Part shown: piece after piece, positions 10,816-22,288 of the stretch
Numbering within the stretch: position 1 is the stretch's first letter
How the letters are laid out: each line of letters starts with the position of its first letter
From: Saccharina japonica
Taxonomy: Eukaryota; Sar; Phaeophyceae; Laminariales; Laminariaceae
Assembly: GCA_008828725.1 (NCBI GenBank)
Contig: MEHQ01003179.1
Coordinates: forward strand, 210,376 to 274,375
DNA length: 64,000 bases
Reading direction: 5' to 3'
Translations under genes and position numbers: made by a program
Notes under the pieces: model-generated
The model's input: the letters and a program-made list of their open reading frames with translations, nothing else
Databases searched by the model: none
What the model was told of the DNA's origin: nothing

Positions 10816-12065
10816 CAGGGGAGGGAAACGGTAGGTAACATTATCACCAGCAGTGACGAAGTGATCGGCAATGCTTTCAATGCAGCATTTGCAAAGATCC
10901 AGGAGGTCACGCAAGCACGGCTGCCTTCTCCGCCCGCTGCTTTCAGGTTGCTCGTTCCTACTGCACGTTCTTGAGGCCGCTTCTTATGGAATATTAAACT
11001 GACATCAAATTCTTACTAATACAACCTATGGTTATATTTAATTCAACGAATATGTTACCTCATTTTGGAGCAGCACGCTCGTGGGTCACACATCATCGAT
11101 GATCCCATTAGAAGATCGAACGCATGCTGTGCAGGGATCTAACAAATTAACCTGAAAATTGTATTTAGAGCAGACATAACACACCACCTCCCTAATCCCG
11201 GGCACACTGGATCACACGGGACAGTTGACTCTACCACGCTTTCGTCGGTTTAAATATGTACGAAGTATTAAAAACAACGCAGACTGGCTTGAAATAGGCT
11301 AAAAACTGTTGTCTCATTCTCGATGAAAGGGCTAGTCCTAGACTTAGGTTTAAAACCCGTCGCACGAGGATGCTGGTGTCACCTCTGGTTGTGGGCTTTG
11401 AAAATATGACTGTTATATACCTGTTGCTGCTCGAACGGCGGCGTCACCATGTATTGTAAAACAGATGCCACCTAACCTGAGATTCGAGAGCGATATCCGA
11501 CAGACACACCTCTCTTTGTGCAGCAAACGCCACGAATCGTGGCCTCGACCGCCAACGCCTGCTTTGGTGCCCCATCGTCACGCCGTTTCTTTGCCAAAAA
11601 TTGTACTGGTTGAAAACTGGCCCATTTTCACGAAATACAAAAAAAAGTGATTTTAGTGCTGTCCAAAACGGAGCAAGTCTGCCGCGATCAATTTCCTGGT
11701 CCTGTTTGACATCGCGACCTGGAGTACTCTGAGCTTCAAAGCAACCGCATGTAAAGTTGAGGTGAAAAATGGTGGCCTGTTTCGTACGCGATTTTTTCAG
11801 AGTTTGAAAAACACAGTTTGTTTTTATAAAAGACGAAGAATAACCTTTTGCTTATTTCGACCAAACTGCTCAATTTTAGCCACGTTAATGTTGCAACACC
11901 TGATCAGCAAAGCAACCTCAAGCAATCTCAGCCTCTGTTTGCATACAACAAATTACAGCAAGCAGCAGCAGCAGCAGCAGCGGGAATCGACTCGTCTGCT
12001 GCACACAGATTGCAGCAGTCGTGTGCACGCCCACACGCGCCGGCCCTCGTCCAGAAACTCTCTCA
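10816..12065. other. No gene seen
   Basis: AT-rich sequence with scattered short frames. A CAG microsatellite (11961-11980) and a region matching 15150-15323 lead into the next entry. Confidence 0.4.
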
Positions 12066-12412
12066 ATGGCGTCGGGGAAGGACGACGCGGTCGATGAGCC
12101 GTCAGGAGGTGTCGACAAGCTCTTGACAACGTCTTCTACTACCCGTACTGCTGTTGCTGTGACTCCTTTGGACCACAATCTGACTTGGATCGTGTCCGAG
12201 GACGAGAGAGCCTAGAGGATGAGCTCGGCTGGTCGAACACGGTTGGAATACTGTCGTATTTCCTGTATGGGCGCCGTCGACGCTTGCCACGGGTCAGCGA
12301 TGGCCGAGAGAGCGCCCGCGAGCTGGGCGATAGTAGCCGTATCACAGCTCGTTGTACAACAGCCTGCGCTGATATTTATACAATACGAGCACTGCTGTAC
12401 TTTATTTCATAA
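12066..12412 (+). CDS. Unknown small gene family, copy A
   Basis: ATG 12066 opens a 49-codon frame starting MASGKDDAVDEPSGGVDKLL and ending in SEDERA at stop 12213. A second block in the frame shifted by two bases (12212-12412) contains GILSYFLYGRRRRLPRVSDG and RESARELG. The same two blocks, in the same relative frames, occur in copy B at 15.32 kb. Shared amino-acid order with many synonymous-type differences suggests real coding ancestry. The frame change at the same place in both copies could be an ancestral shift, overlapping ORFs or a missed intron. I do not recognise the product. A CAG tract and matching upstream sequence (CTGCTGCACACAGA) are also shared. Confidence 0.4.
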
Positions 12413-12415
12413 ACT

Positions 12416-13885
12416 CACTAATAAATCTCAAATGTGATGAGAACGAACATTTACTCGAAACTCATCTTTGCAAGCTGCGTGTGATACATACGTCGATCAG
12501 TATAATATGTGGTCTCGTGATCTTCCCGTAAAATGAGCTCGTGAAAATATATCCTTCGCCTAAGGTGAACTCCGATAAGCACGTAAAAAAAAATGGGGGT
12601 ATAAACAGCAGAATCCGTTGAGCGCCATTTTCAAAAGGCAAAACAACAATTGCTTACGCAATCCAAAATGGAGCAGTTCGGCCGCCATTGTTTCAACTTA
12701 TATTTAACACGGCGATCTTGAGCAATCTGAGGCGCGCGCGCAAGCATTTGTTTTTCTTGATTTTCCGAACAAAAAAAACTGTTTTCATAGAGGGTCATAT
12801 AATACGAGGGCATAGATTTCATTTTTTAGTTTGTCCGAAAGTGTGTGTATGTGTGTATGGTGTGTATGATTCAACATGTTTTTCGGCCACTTTCACCTAC
12901 CGCGCTCAACGCGCACGGCACAAATGCCAGCGCGGGCGGGTTCTGTGCACGCACACTTGCTAGCGAACCCTTCTCGTGCTGGTGTTGTTGTAAGTCGTTC
13001 AGATTTGGTCGAGCCAGGTGCGGCAACGTGTGTTTGTAGAGGCCTAGATGGGCCAGGGCACTTGACAAAAAGGGGTACACCTCCAACACATTAACGGAAA
13101 GGGGGACACTGCTTTTAGTCGGCGGCTGACATGTAGGTGATCGTCAATATCAACCCGACGGTCCAGCACAATGTGTGCGCTTCCATGGCATATGCATCGT
13201 CACTGTCTCCGAACAGGCTAACGACCTGGTACAAGCACTCTCCTCTCCAAACAGCCAAACGTCCTAGTACCTGGTATGTACGGGTTACATATCTGCGCAC
13301 CGCGAGCATGCCCCTTATCCAATAAAATGCACCCACTACCCACTACTGTATTACCAAAACATACGTACCAGGTACATACAAATCCTAGAGGAAGAATATA
13401 GCAGTGCATGGCGAAAATGAATGCTGCCTTCTGCCTTCATAAGAAGGTCGTCCCGTGCGCTGTGCAGCATAAATATATAGACACTATTAATATTGGTCAA
13501 TTCCCATAAAACGAATTAGTAAGTCTTCGACACCGACTAACAACTCTCTATTGTTTGGTATAACGCTACACAAGGATAAGGATGCATACAGCACACTGCT
13601 GTCTGCTCGTACGCAGGTCGACCTCATCTTCGATTTCTTCAGAAAATTTAATCGTTGGTTTGTGGATTCTTCAGAGTTCGCATTTTTTCCTTCTCTGTTG
13701 TTCGTTTATCTCTCTTTCAATGTATCTGGGGTGCTGGCGTTTGTTTGCCATGCTTGCTATATATAGTACGGGGGTGTGGGGTTTCATTGTCGACTCTCCT
13801 TACCGTACGTACTTCGTTGTACCAGGTATTGCAGTTTAATGACCTCAGAGCTCGTTGAAGAAAATGGCATCTCGACTGGTGGTAG
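12416..13885. other. No supportable gene; several TACCWGGTA motifs
   Basis: TACCTGGTA at 13268 and TACCAGGTA at 13366 and 13820 lie here. Short frames on both strands, including overlapping ones at 13551-13860, have no family likeness. Confidence 0.4.
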
Positions 13886-14326
13886 TTGCCTCGCGGTAGT
13901 CTCCTTTCAGTGGTGCTGATTGCTGGTTGCCTGCTTGTGTTTTGTGGGGACTCAGTCCACCAATACATGTTAAATTTTGAAGAGCCAAACAACTGCGAAC
14001 ATGACTTTCACTCGCATGTCCACATATCGTGTGTGTTTGCCGTTCTCTGGAGCTCGCGAAACTGCACCAGATGTGTGGGTCACACACGATCTCGTCTCAT
14101 CACGATACGCAGTCGTCACGGAATCAAACGGCGTGGTATGCTGATCACGTTTGGATGGGTCTGGGTCGTTTGTACTTTCGACGTGGGATGTCGTGTTTTA
14201 GGCGTGCCACGAATACCACGAGCGGCAGCAGTCACCCACCAACGGTACTTGCGCCAGCACGGGGTACATCGACACAAAGGGGTAAAGTCGAACGTAAAAG
14301 GGGGACTTCCCAAACTTGGTATATAG
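13886..14326 (+). CDS. Possible secreted or membrane protein, unknown
   Basis: This 146-codon frame begins MPRGSLLSVVLIAGCLLVF, which looks like a signal peptide or anchor, followed by a histidine- and cysteine-containing stretch and a basic C-terminal half. No domain is recognised, overlapping frames of similar length exist, and flanks show no clear gene signals, so chance is a serious alternative. Confidence 0.15.
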   Translation: MPRGSLLSVVLIAGCLLVFCGDSVHQYMLNFEEPNNCEHDFHSHVHISCVFAVLWSSRNCTRCVGHTRSRLITIRSRHGIKRRGMLITFGWVWVVCTFDVGCRVLGVPRIPRAAAVTHQRYLRQHGVHRHKGVKSNVKGGLPKLGI

Positions 14327-15323
14327 AAGCGACGCGGGATACCCCGTAAGCACGCAAAGTAGGGGCACATGCTCAAACCCGCTTTTGGCCACTCTCGTTT
14401 ATCCACTATACATTCACGGGGTGGGGGGGGGGGGGAGGACGCTCCGGATGGTTGGGAGGGCCCATAGGAGTTCGTCAAATGCCGCATTTTTAAATTTCGA
14501 GTCGATTTGACGGAGTGTGTGGGCGTCCCCGTCGCCGGAAATCAGAGTCCCCCATTCAGTCAACATTTAGGGGGGACTACCCCGTTTTGTCGCATTTTAG
14601 TTTTAACAAGTTATAAATATCCTAACGCTTTCGTATTTTTTTTATACAGAGAGTTATACCGAGCGATAACCAACTCTTGACAGAAAATGCCTGTCTACAG
14701 CAACGTTTGGGCCGTGTCCCTAGACATGCTGCAGCTGCAACTGTCAGACCCCCTTTTTTACCGATAAGGGGACGGAGACGTCCTGCTGTAGACTGTTGAT
14801 ATCGCACAGCAGTAGTAGTGGTGACACCTGCTACAAGCACGTAGCTCTGTTGGACGTGTCAGGTGCATTTTCTTCGTCTTCAAATTAAGCCGAATTGGGC
14901 GTTCAGGAATTACGAAACACACAACAAATCGAGTATGTATGATACGTGACCAAGGGTTCCAGGGTTAGACCGACAAGCTGGATGTACAGCAATGCTGGCC
15001 CTGGCCTCGTGTGTTGCTATTGCTGACGACATATTCTTCGATAGAACCCAAACGGAATTTCAACCACGTGTATACACCTCAAGGAGAATGCGCACATGTT
15101 CGTTGCGATAGTGCAGCACAACTCGTATTCACCCAGCACGCATCGCAGAATTGACTGTTAATATTGCAGATTTTGAGGTCGCGCCTGAATACCGCCAATC
15201 GCTCGTATATAGCAACACACACCACATCGAACGGCAGCAAAAACCGACTTGTCTGCTGCACACAGACTGCAGCAATGGTGCGCAAGCCCACACCCGCCCG
15301 GCCCTCAGCCAGAAACACTCACA
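14327..15323. other. No gene seen
   Basis: A G-run (14409-14425), a G-rich/TTTTAG sequence at 14565-14605 that resembles 27108-27165, and AT-rich sequence. From about 15150 the sequence aligns loosely with that upstream of copy A at 12 kb. Confidence 0.35.
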
Positions 15324-15655
15324 ATGTCGTCGGTGGGGGACGATGCGGCTGGTGAGCCATCATGAGGTATCGAAGAGCTCTTGCCAGCGTCTCCTACTAC
15401 TCGTATGGCTGTTTCTGTGACTTCTTGGAACCACAATCTGACTTGGACCATTTCCGAGAAATAGTCATCCGACATGATGCGGTCGAAGTACTATCGCACT
15501 TACTGTATGGGCACCGTCGCCCCTCGCCAGGGGTCAGCGACAGACGAAACAGCGTCCGCGAGCTGTGCGCGCAGGCGCGCGCCTTCTGGGCGATAGCCGT
15601 GGTTCGACCGACCGCTTCCGCTGTTTTCAATACGAGTACGACTATTGCTGTATAG
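15324..15655 (+). pseudogene. Unknown small gene family, copy B (broken)
   Basis: ATG 15324 opens MSSVGDDAAGEPS, aligned with MASGKDDAVDEPS of copy A. A TGA at 15363 replaces the glycine codon GGA of copy A, after which the same frame continues with LLPASPTTRMAVSVTS and HNLTWTISE to stop 15462. Block 2, shifted by two bases as in copy A, contains SHLLYGHRRPSPGVSD and SVRELC and ends at 15653. Copy B is therefore inactivated at least by the nonsense change. Confidence 0.4.
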
Positions 15656-17347
15656 TAGTAATGCTGGATGTTGTATAATCTGTTATCTCGTGGTTTTCGC
15701 GTATATCTAATGTAGTAAACAAGTATTTTCAGCATATGTAAATTCACTCGGACAAGGAAGCTGAAAAATCAGATAACAAACAGCAGATTGAGTCAGCGCA
15801 ATTTGCAACCTCGCAATACCCAGCATAAAAACGGCCCTAGTGACCACAAACCATTCTGCGGAATATCGTTGTGAGGCCCACATTTGTTTTCATTAACAGT
15901 GGCCTGAAGTCACGTAAAACAAACACATTTCACCTGGAGAAACCAGTTTCTGGTGGTTGGGGACTGCGCTCTTTATAGAGATATGAGTGGTGTCGCACCG
16001 TTTTAATATTTTCACGCTTTGTCCAAAAAGTACGTCGAGCTCCCCAAAATCGACACGGGATTAGGTTATGAAATGCTATATTTTAACTTCATATATAACT
16101 GAGTTGTGACCACGGACCCGCTAACCGGTAAACGCAGTGGGGACTTTCAAAGGCTGCTTAATGTAGGGGTCAAATCAAACTGAAAGAACGTGGTCGTGGG
16201 GAACAAAAACCAAATCGGTGGAATTGTATAAATACTTCGAATGCCACAACGCACAGCGTAGCAAGTAGATGTGTACGCCGAATATGTGACGACAGAGCAT
16301 GGACACCCAGCGGCAAGACGACGAGTGTGATATTTTTGTAGGCGCATTTCAGAGCAACCTCTGTTAGTAGCAAGCGCGGTCTGCGCCCCCAGCTTGGTCA
16401 TCACACAGAGATCATCCATCAGTAGTTTCCAAGGCAAGCCTGCTATGCGGTACTGATGAGTTATGTTACTACAGTATTGTTGCACTACAACGGCTCCGGT
16501 CTTAGTGACTTCGAGCATTACATTCCATGTATACATACTAGGTACATAACTACCGCCTCATCGAGAAACTAGCCGGGAACATCGCTATTGCCACAACCTC
16601 AAACAACCTGTTTTCAGTACAGTTTGCGAGGAAGTGGTACAAAACAATTGGATGTACATTAGTGAGGCCGCTCCAGCCCCAATGCGTGCTTATTTTCCGC
16701 GTGTGTTTACCCATCTCGCTTTTGAGGAGGCCGAAGTTTCGTCCTGACCACCATACACGTATTCGAAAATCGTAATTATCACTGCCGTAGACTTCTAGAC
16801 TACGCAGAATATGTAACATTTCAACATTACAACCGGTGCTCTGCTGGCAAAGCTACCTGGTATATACAATGCATTTATAGTTAGACGACGTGCGTACGGA
16901 CGTTGGCCAGGATCTGCGGGGCAATGGTGCGTTGATGTCGACAAAAAAACGTGTGCTTTTTTTAAAGGAATGGCCGTTGACACTATAGAGGACCCCCGTT
17001 GAGATTGGGCATATGCGGCGGTGTACATCTTTCGCACCACTTCCCCTTCATCTACTGCTCACCGAACAGTACCGACCTTGTTTTCGGAATGGTTAAATTA
17101 TACAATGACCTCCCGGTGATGATATATCGAATCAAGTGACGTGTTTAGCCCCCGCACGCTTTTCACCAACTGAAGGGTAATGAAATCACGCAAAAACAGA
17201 TACATAATTATGCATACGCCCTATCGTCTGCTGGCGTCGATACACGGGTAAACTTGATAGTTAGTGCCAGCCTGTGCTTCACGAGTCTTGCATCTCTGGT
17301 CGGCACTGATATCGGAAAAAAAAAACTTAGTGTGAGGGTCAAGTTGC
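15656..17347. other. No supportable gene
   Basis: Minus-strand frames of 60-130 codons (for example 16147-16536) lack recognisable content. One TACCTGGTA lies at 16854-16862. Confidence 0.35.
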
Positions 17348-17587
17348 TTGAAGAAAGTTCAGGAGAAGAGCAAGGAGGTGCCGGTGGAGGAAAAGGATTA
17401 CGGCAATGTCAAGCGGGAGAGCCTGACATTCTCGCGGCGGGAGTCTCCAGAAGTTGTATTGTTCACAAATCGTGCATGCCAAAACTTCATGGATTCGGAA
17501 ATAAGTAATGCCCTTGTCCACAGAGCAGTACATCGCGTGGAAGTTCGTTTTGATGCTACACAAGGAAATTGTTGCAAAGTAGTTTAA
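17348..17587 (+). CDS. Unknown charged ORF
   Basis: A 79-codon frame opens with TTG and reads KVQEKSKEVPVEEKDYG near the start, with charged composition and no low-complexity bias. There is no upstream ATG in frame. It could be an exon fragment or chance. Confidence 0.15.
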   Translation: MKKVQEKSKEVPVEEKDYGNVKRESLTFSRRESPEVVLFTNRACQNFMDSEISNALVHRAVHRVEVRFDATQGNCCKVV

Positions 17588-17730
17588 AACATTTCGTTCA
17601 TTAAAGTACGACTTTTGATAACTAAGGCGATAATAGTTGAGGTCCAACGCACGGCGACACTAAGATGAGCTAATCCACACACGGAAGTCCGTGGTGGAGC
17701 TGAGGCGACCTCACTAGAACACTTGCTTCG

Positions 17731-18042
17731 TTATATATGATGCGTCATCACAAAACCACGTACCTGGTAGTCCCTAACCTGCGTTGCTGTCAAAAGAGCG
17801 ATATTTGCAGGATACAAGCTCTTGATTTTGCTGTACTCGGACTTAAAAAAACGAAATACAACATCAACCGCCGACGTGCAGTCATAAACTAGCCTGTTTT
17901 CAGCCGCTCGCCACAACCAAAGCACTACCACACCAGATAACAATAAAGGAATAAACGCCACTGGAATTAACCGAGGGGCCAACGTTAATATAGGAAGGGT
18001 ATTCAAGTATCCTGTGTGCTGAAGGACCGTTACATGTTCCAA
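17731..18042 (-). CDS. Unknown ORF with one predicted membrane segment
   Basis: A 103-codon minus-strand frame contains LIPVAFIPLLLSGVVVLWLW, a good single membrane span, followed by a basic tail. It resembles in plan the anchor peptides at 26.5 and 51.0-51.5 kb, but I see no sequence identity. A TACCTGGTA motif (17761) lies near its 3' end. Confidence 0.2.
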   Translation of the reverse strand: MEHVTVLQHTGYLNTLPILTLAPRLIPVAFIPLLLSGVVVLWLWRAAENRLVYDCTSAVDVVFRFFKSEYSKIKSLYPANIALLTATQVRDYQVRGFVMTHHI

Positions 18043-18575
18043 ATTTTGTTACCCTCAAACAGGGGTCTGTCAGCATGGTCTTGCGATACATGGCGTTTCA
18101 GCCCTAACTTACCGCATGGGTGGGATCACAACCAGTGGAACGCTGGGTCTCGTGCCTTGCCGAGTTGTGGCCGTCTCATGCTGAGCATGCCCGACAATCC
18201 CGAGGCGGCCCCGAGAGCCATAAATGCAGCATTATCTGCTGGCTAAATATTTCAAATCAATGAACACGCATTCCACTAGTAAATTCCACGCGCGAGGCTG
18301 CTGACGTTTTCTATAAATAGAAGCTTGGTACGCCTCCAATTTACATGGAACACCCACAGGGGGGATTCGGCATGAGGGGTTGTACAGCCCATGCACAGCA
18401 ACAGTACACAGTAGCAAGTGGCATACACAGCGGTTCAGCCGCAGTGCAGAGGCACAGCCACACGCACCATTCACATCCAGAAAAAGACCCACACAGTAAC
18501 TCAGCAACCGCGCAAAACACAACGAATGCATTATATGTATGTATCATACGCACCAATTAATCGCAACCTCACAAT

Positions 18576-19766
18576 AGATCGGGTCTACCCATTAGCTGGC
18601 CAAATCCATACCAGAGGCTACTGGTTTTCTAGAAGATTCGTGTGCAACGGGTGCACAGCCCAGTTAACAGCAGCGGCCCAGAGCAAGGGGCTTACACAGC
18701 GATTCAGCCCCAGTGCAAAGGCACAGCCACACACACCCAACCCAGAAAGGCACTAGCACAGCAGTTCAGCAACGACGTAAAAACAAAGAACATGTACCAT
18801 GCTGCATGCAAGTTCATCGCAACCTCAAAAGAGTCAATGGACTTTGCTTTTATGTTTTTTGGTGCTGGTTTTTACTTTTTGGTTTGATTTGTGGGACGTC
18901 ACCCCCCGCGTCAACCTAAACGCGAGTATGCAAGTCTGTGTACCCGTTTGCGCTCTTACACTTGCGTACCTTCTTGTGTATTCGCTCGTATAGTCATTTT
19001 CCCTGCCTTTCTCAGTGTTCTTATTTCTCATGTCCCCTTTTTCTTCCCTTTCTTCTATATTTTCCTTCCTCTTTTTCTTCTTCTCTTTCCTTGTTTATGT
19101 TTCCTTGATTTGATTTTCTAGTGCTTGAGGTGAACGATGGGCCACAGCAGTTAAGATGTATATCTTACTGCGTCGTACCTTGTAATTTGTGTATTTTTTT
19201 TCCTGAGGTATTCTTCCACTTCAGAATTTCTGGAGCCTGTCCTGTGACCAGTATCTTTTCCGCAATGAGTTAATGTGAGAACAACAACAATAGATTGGGT
19301 CTACGTACCCTTAGCTGGCCAAATTCGCGCCAAAGGCTACTGGCTTTCTGGAAGACTCGTACGCAAAGCAGCAGCTCACAGTAGCAAGGGCTCACACAGC
19401 AGCGCAGGCGGAAGGCAGAGGCATAGCCACATCGTACACCTCACTTAGCAAAGGATTGACCCAGTTAGGTATGATAACGGAAAATATTTAGACGTACAAG
19501 AAAGCAAAACAAATGGCTCCAGCTCGCTTGTGGTCGACAACCGGGAAAAAAACTGTTCGGGAAATCAACCAATCAGGGAAGGGGGGAAAATACAACATGC
19601 CAACATTTCCCCCCCTAACAGTTGTTCAGCAAACACGCAGAAACACAACGCATGTATACACAGAAATACCAGTTCATCGCAACCTCAAAAAAAGCTTGCC
19701 TAAAACTGGCTGGCCTAATCCACGCAAGACACTTCTGGTTTTCTAGGAAGTTGGGGCGAAACTGGG
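18576..19766 (+). repeat. Three diverged copies of a coding-like segment
   Basis: Segments at about 18576-18645, 19296-19367 and 19697-19766 encode, in register, LAGQIHTRGYWFSRRF, LAGQIRAKGYWLSGRL and LAGLIHARHFWFSRKL. CAGTTCATCGCAACCTCA-type sequence lies nearby, and CAGCAGCAAGG/CACAGCCACA blocks separate them. The intervals carry stops and the spacing is irregular, so this is a decayed tandem or dispersed coding repeat. Confidence 0.5.
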
Positions 19767-20271
19767 ATAGTTCCAGGCATTCGAACGAGCATCGCTGGTG
19801 GTGTCTGATAAACAAATGAAACAGGGTCCCCGAGATGCCCGATACCACAATGAGCAACGCAGGGTTATTTTAAGGGCCACGGGCGGAACCATGGCCGTAC
19901 CGCTAGTAGTAAAAATTGCAGTATTTTCCGTAGTGTTGGTAGCATTGGACTTGGTTCATCCAGTATTTTCCATGACGCTTCCATCCTTTTTCTAGCGACA
20001 CAAGCAAAGATTATATTGCTCTCAACTTGATCCGTGCCCTTGACTCAATAATTAATTCACCACTCAGCGAAAACCGAGTCTCCATCGACAGTTCATAAAA
20101 ACACAAGGGTGGCGTGTTTTACGCATGTACAACCTAGCGTGACAGTGTTTTGGTGGCTCGTTTTGGCGAGAAGAGAGATATCGGGAGTCCTGTGTTGGTG
20201 GGACCAAGTTAATAGTTTTTGGGTGAAGAGTAGTCAATAAAGGGTGGTATATGTTCGGTCAGAAGGGGGGG
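19767..20271. other. No gene seen; short match to 37.5 kb
   Basis: GGCGGAACCATGGCCGTACC followed by GCTAGTAGTA at 19884-19913 recurs with two changes at about 37530-37563, indicating a shared repeat fragment. Nothing else is identifiable. Confidence 0.35.
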
Positions 20272-20655
20272 GTACTCATGTCGTGCACGGCCGTAGTCGT
20301 ATGACCATGGACCCTCGCATCCCTACAATGCCGAGACGGAGCATGTTGGGTTTTCACCGACCAGGAAGACATTGCTTGCACCAAGCGTGAAGCGCCGTGA
20401 GGCATTGGGCGAGTCGCATGGAAGGTGAGCTGTATCTTGCTAAGAACCGCCTGTGAGGCGGACTCGCCTATGGACGACAGCCTCCACTGCATTAATTTAA
20501 TTTCTGGTGTGGCCACTTCCAGAGACAGCAATGCCCGGGGGGCTGTGCACGGCCGTAGTCGTATGACCACAGATCCTCGCATCCCTACAATGCCAGGACG
20601 GGGGACGGGGGGGGTACTTCATTATCATGCATGACCGTAGTCGTATCACCATTAA
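20272..20655 (+). repeat. Dispersed repeat R1, copy at 20.3 kb plus two 5' fragments
   Basis: A unit from GTACTCATGTCGTGCACGG (20272) runs to about 20533. It is followed by 5' fragments at 20543-20607 and 20612-20655, each restarting at the GTAGTCGTATGACC-type core after a G-rich joint. Confidence 0.7.
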
Positions 20656-20854
20656 CCTACTTACCATAAACCTACCCAATGTAAGCCTCAGAACACTATA
20701 TCCCCTTTCAGCACAGCGGGGTCTCTGGTCTTCGTACGGGGTCGTGTGCGCCAGTCCGAAGTTCTTAACAATCTCTGCGGATCCAGGAAGTGTGCTTTAT
20801 CATAATCTTGACATCAGAAAATTCCATTTTTTTCTGAACAAGCGTATTCGTGGT

Positions 20855-20947
20855 GGACTCGAGATTCAAACTCACGATTCACGACCACTACAACTTATGT
20901 CCTGCTGACGACGCCGTGTGGTAAGGCATTAGTCCGTCGGGCTACGA
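20855..20947 (-). other. tRNA-like segment (possible class II tRNA relic or SINE head)
   Basis: On the minus strand TAGCCCGACGG (about 20936-20946) fits the Pol III A-box, and GAGTTTGAATCTC about 60 nt later fits a B-box / T-arm. The overall length of about 90 nt would suit a Leu/Ser-type tRNA. The D stem does not close and the T stem is imperfect, so this is not an intact tRNA. Confidence 0.25.
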
Positions 20948-20995
20948 GTACTGGTAAAAGGTTAACCAATTACCTCCCCAATCCAAGCCGTACAA

Positions 20996-21530
20996 AAGCA
21001 AGCACAAGCAAGCACAAGCAAGCACAAGCAAGAAGAAGCAAGCAGCAAGCAGCAGCAAGCAGCAGCAAGCAGCAGCAAGCAGCAGCAAGCAGCAGCAAGC
21101 AGCAGCAAGCAGCAGCAAGCAGCAGCAAGCAGCAGCAAGCAGCAGCAAGCAGCAGCAAGCAGCAGCAAGCAGCAGCAAGCAGCAGCAAGCAGCAGCAAGC
21201 AGCAGCAAGCAGCAGCAAGCAGCAGCAAGCAGCAGCAAGCAGCAGCAAGCAGCAGCAAGCAGCAGCAAGCAGCAGCAAGCAGCAGCAAGCAGCAGCAAGC
21301 AGCAGCAAGCAGCAGCAAGCAGCAGCAAGCAGCAGCAAGCAGCAGCAAGCAGCAGCAAGCAGCAGCAAGCAGCAGCAAGCAGCAGCAAGCAGCAGCAAGC
21401 AGCAGCAAGCAGCAGCAAGCAGCAGCAAGCAGCAGCAAGCAGCAGCAAGCAGCAGCAGCAAGCAGCAGCAAGCGGCAGCAAGCCGCAGCAAGCCGCAGCA
21501 AGCAGCAGAAAGCGGCAGCAAGCCGCAGCA
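20996..21530. repeat. 10-bp minisatellite, about 40 perfect AGCAGCAAGC units
   Basis: Units are exact from 21051 to 21450, preceded by variant AGCACAAGCA units and followed by GCGGC/GCCGC variants. Because 10 is not a multiple of 3, all three minus-strand frames are open and read the same Leu/Ala/Cys decapeptide cycle. The three long ORFs here (about 180-190 codons) are therefore a by-product of the repeat. Confidence 0.95.
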
Positions 21531-22288
21531 CGAACATGAGAAGAAGGACCAGCTACAGGGTCAGCAGCAAACTACATCGCATTCGACGACCAAATGTTGA
21601 AGACGAGACCAACATTTGGATGGGGTTTCCACGAAACAGATAGATATATGCAAACGACAGCGAGAAATCCGTGTCGTCCGCCCATATAACATGTTTTTTC
21701 GACGAAGAGGCGTCTAATTCATGTGGGAGATATTTAAGACCCTGTACACCTGAACATAAAGTGCCCAACTATCATCTACTGTAGGAACACCTGCTCGGGG
21801 ACAGTACGATTCAATACAAAGGGCAAGGCACACAGCAGTATCACAGCCATAGCACAGCAGCAGTACTACAGCACAGCACCCGCAGCAATATGTGCAACAG
21901 TATGGCAGCACGGCGGCACCAGCAGAAGTCGCTTCGCTCGCCTCTGTGCATTGGGAGTTTAAGCGTGGGACTGTTGGTAGGACTTTGTTTAAAAAGAGTG
22001 GTCGCTTGCTACGATCGTCTGTTGGCGTTAGGAATATGAATGTGAGACTGCGTTTCAAGTGTGCAGCTGGGACTGGGTCCGAAAAGAGTGGGGGCTCTCT
22101 ACGTGTGCTGGTGGGACTGCGTTCGAATAGAGTGGTGGGATGTGAGGGTTGGACCGCGTCCGAAGTTGCCTTGGTGGGACTGCAATCGAGTTATATACGT
22201 CGGAAGTTTGACGGTGGCTGTATCCCAAAATGGTTGGAGCCCGAAGTATTCGGTACCTGGAATGAGATGATTAAACCCCGTATCGAGC
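21531..22288. other. Region with short GGACTG..TTCGAA-type internal repeats
   Basis: Between 21960 and 22190 the phrase GTGGGACTGCGTTCGAA-like recurs three to five times imperfectly, usually followed by AAGAGTGG. A plus-strand frame (21892-22302) spans them but looks repeat-derived. Confidence 0.35.

Noticed and set aside
12184..12215. A 24-bp GT..AG intron to explain the frame change in copy A of the small gene family
   Set aside because: It is too short for known spliceosomal introns and not conserved in copy B.
20942..21537. Three overlapping Leu/Ala/Cys-rich minus-strand ORFs of about 180-190 codons
   Set aside because: They are the automatic result of a 10-bp repeat without stops, and all frames give the same decapeptide cycle.
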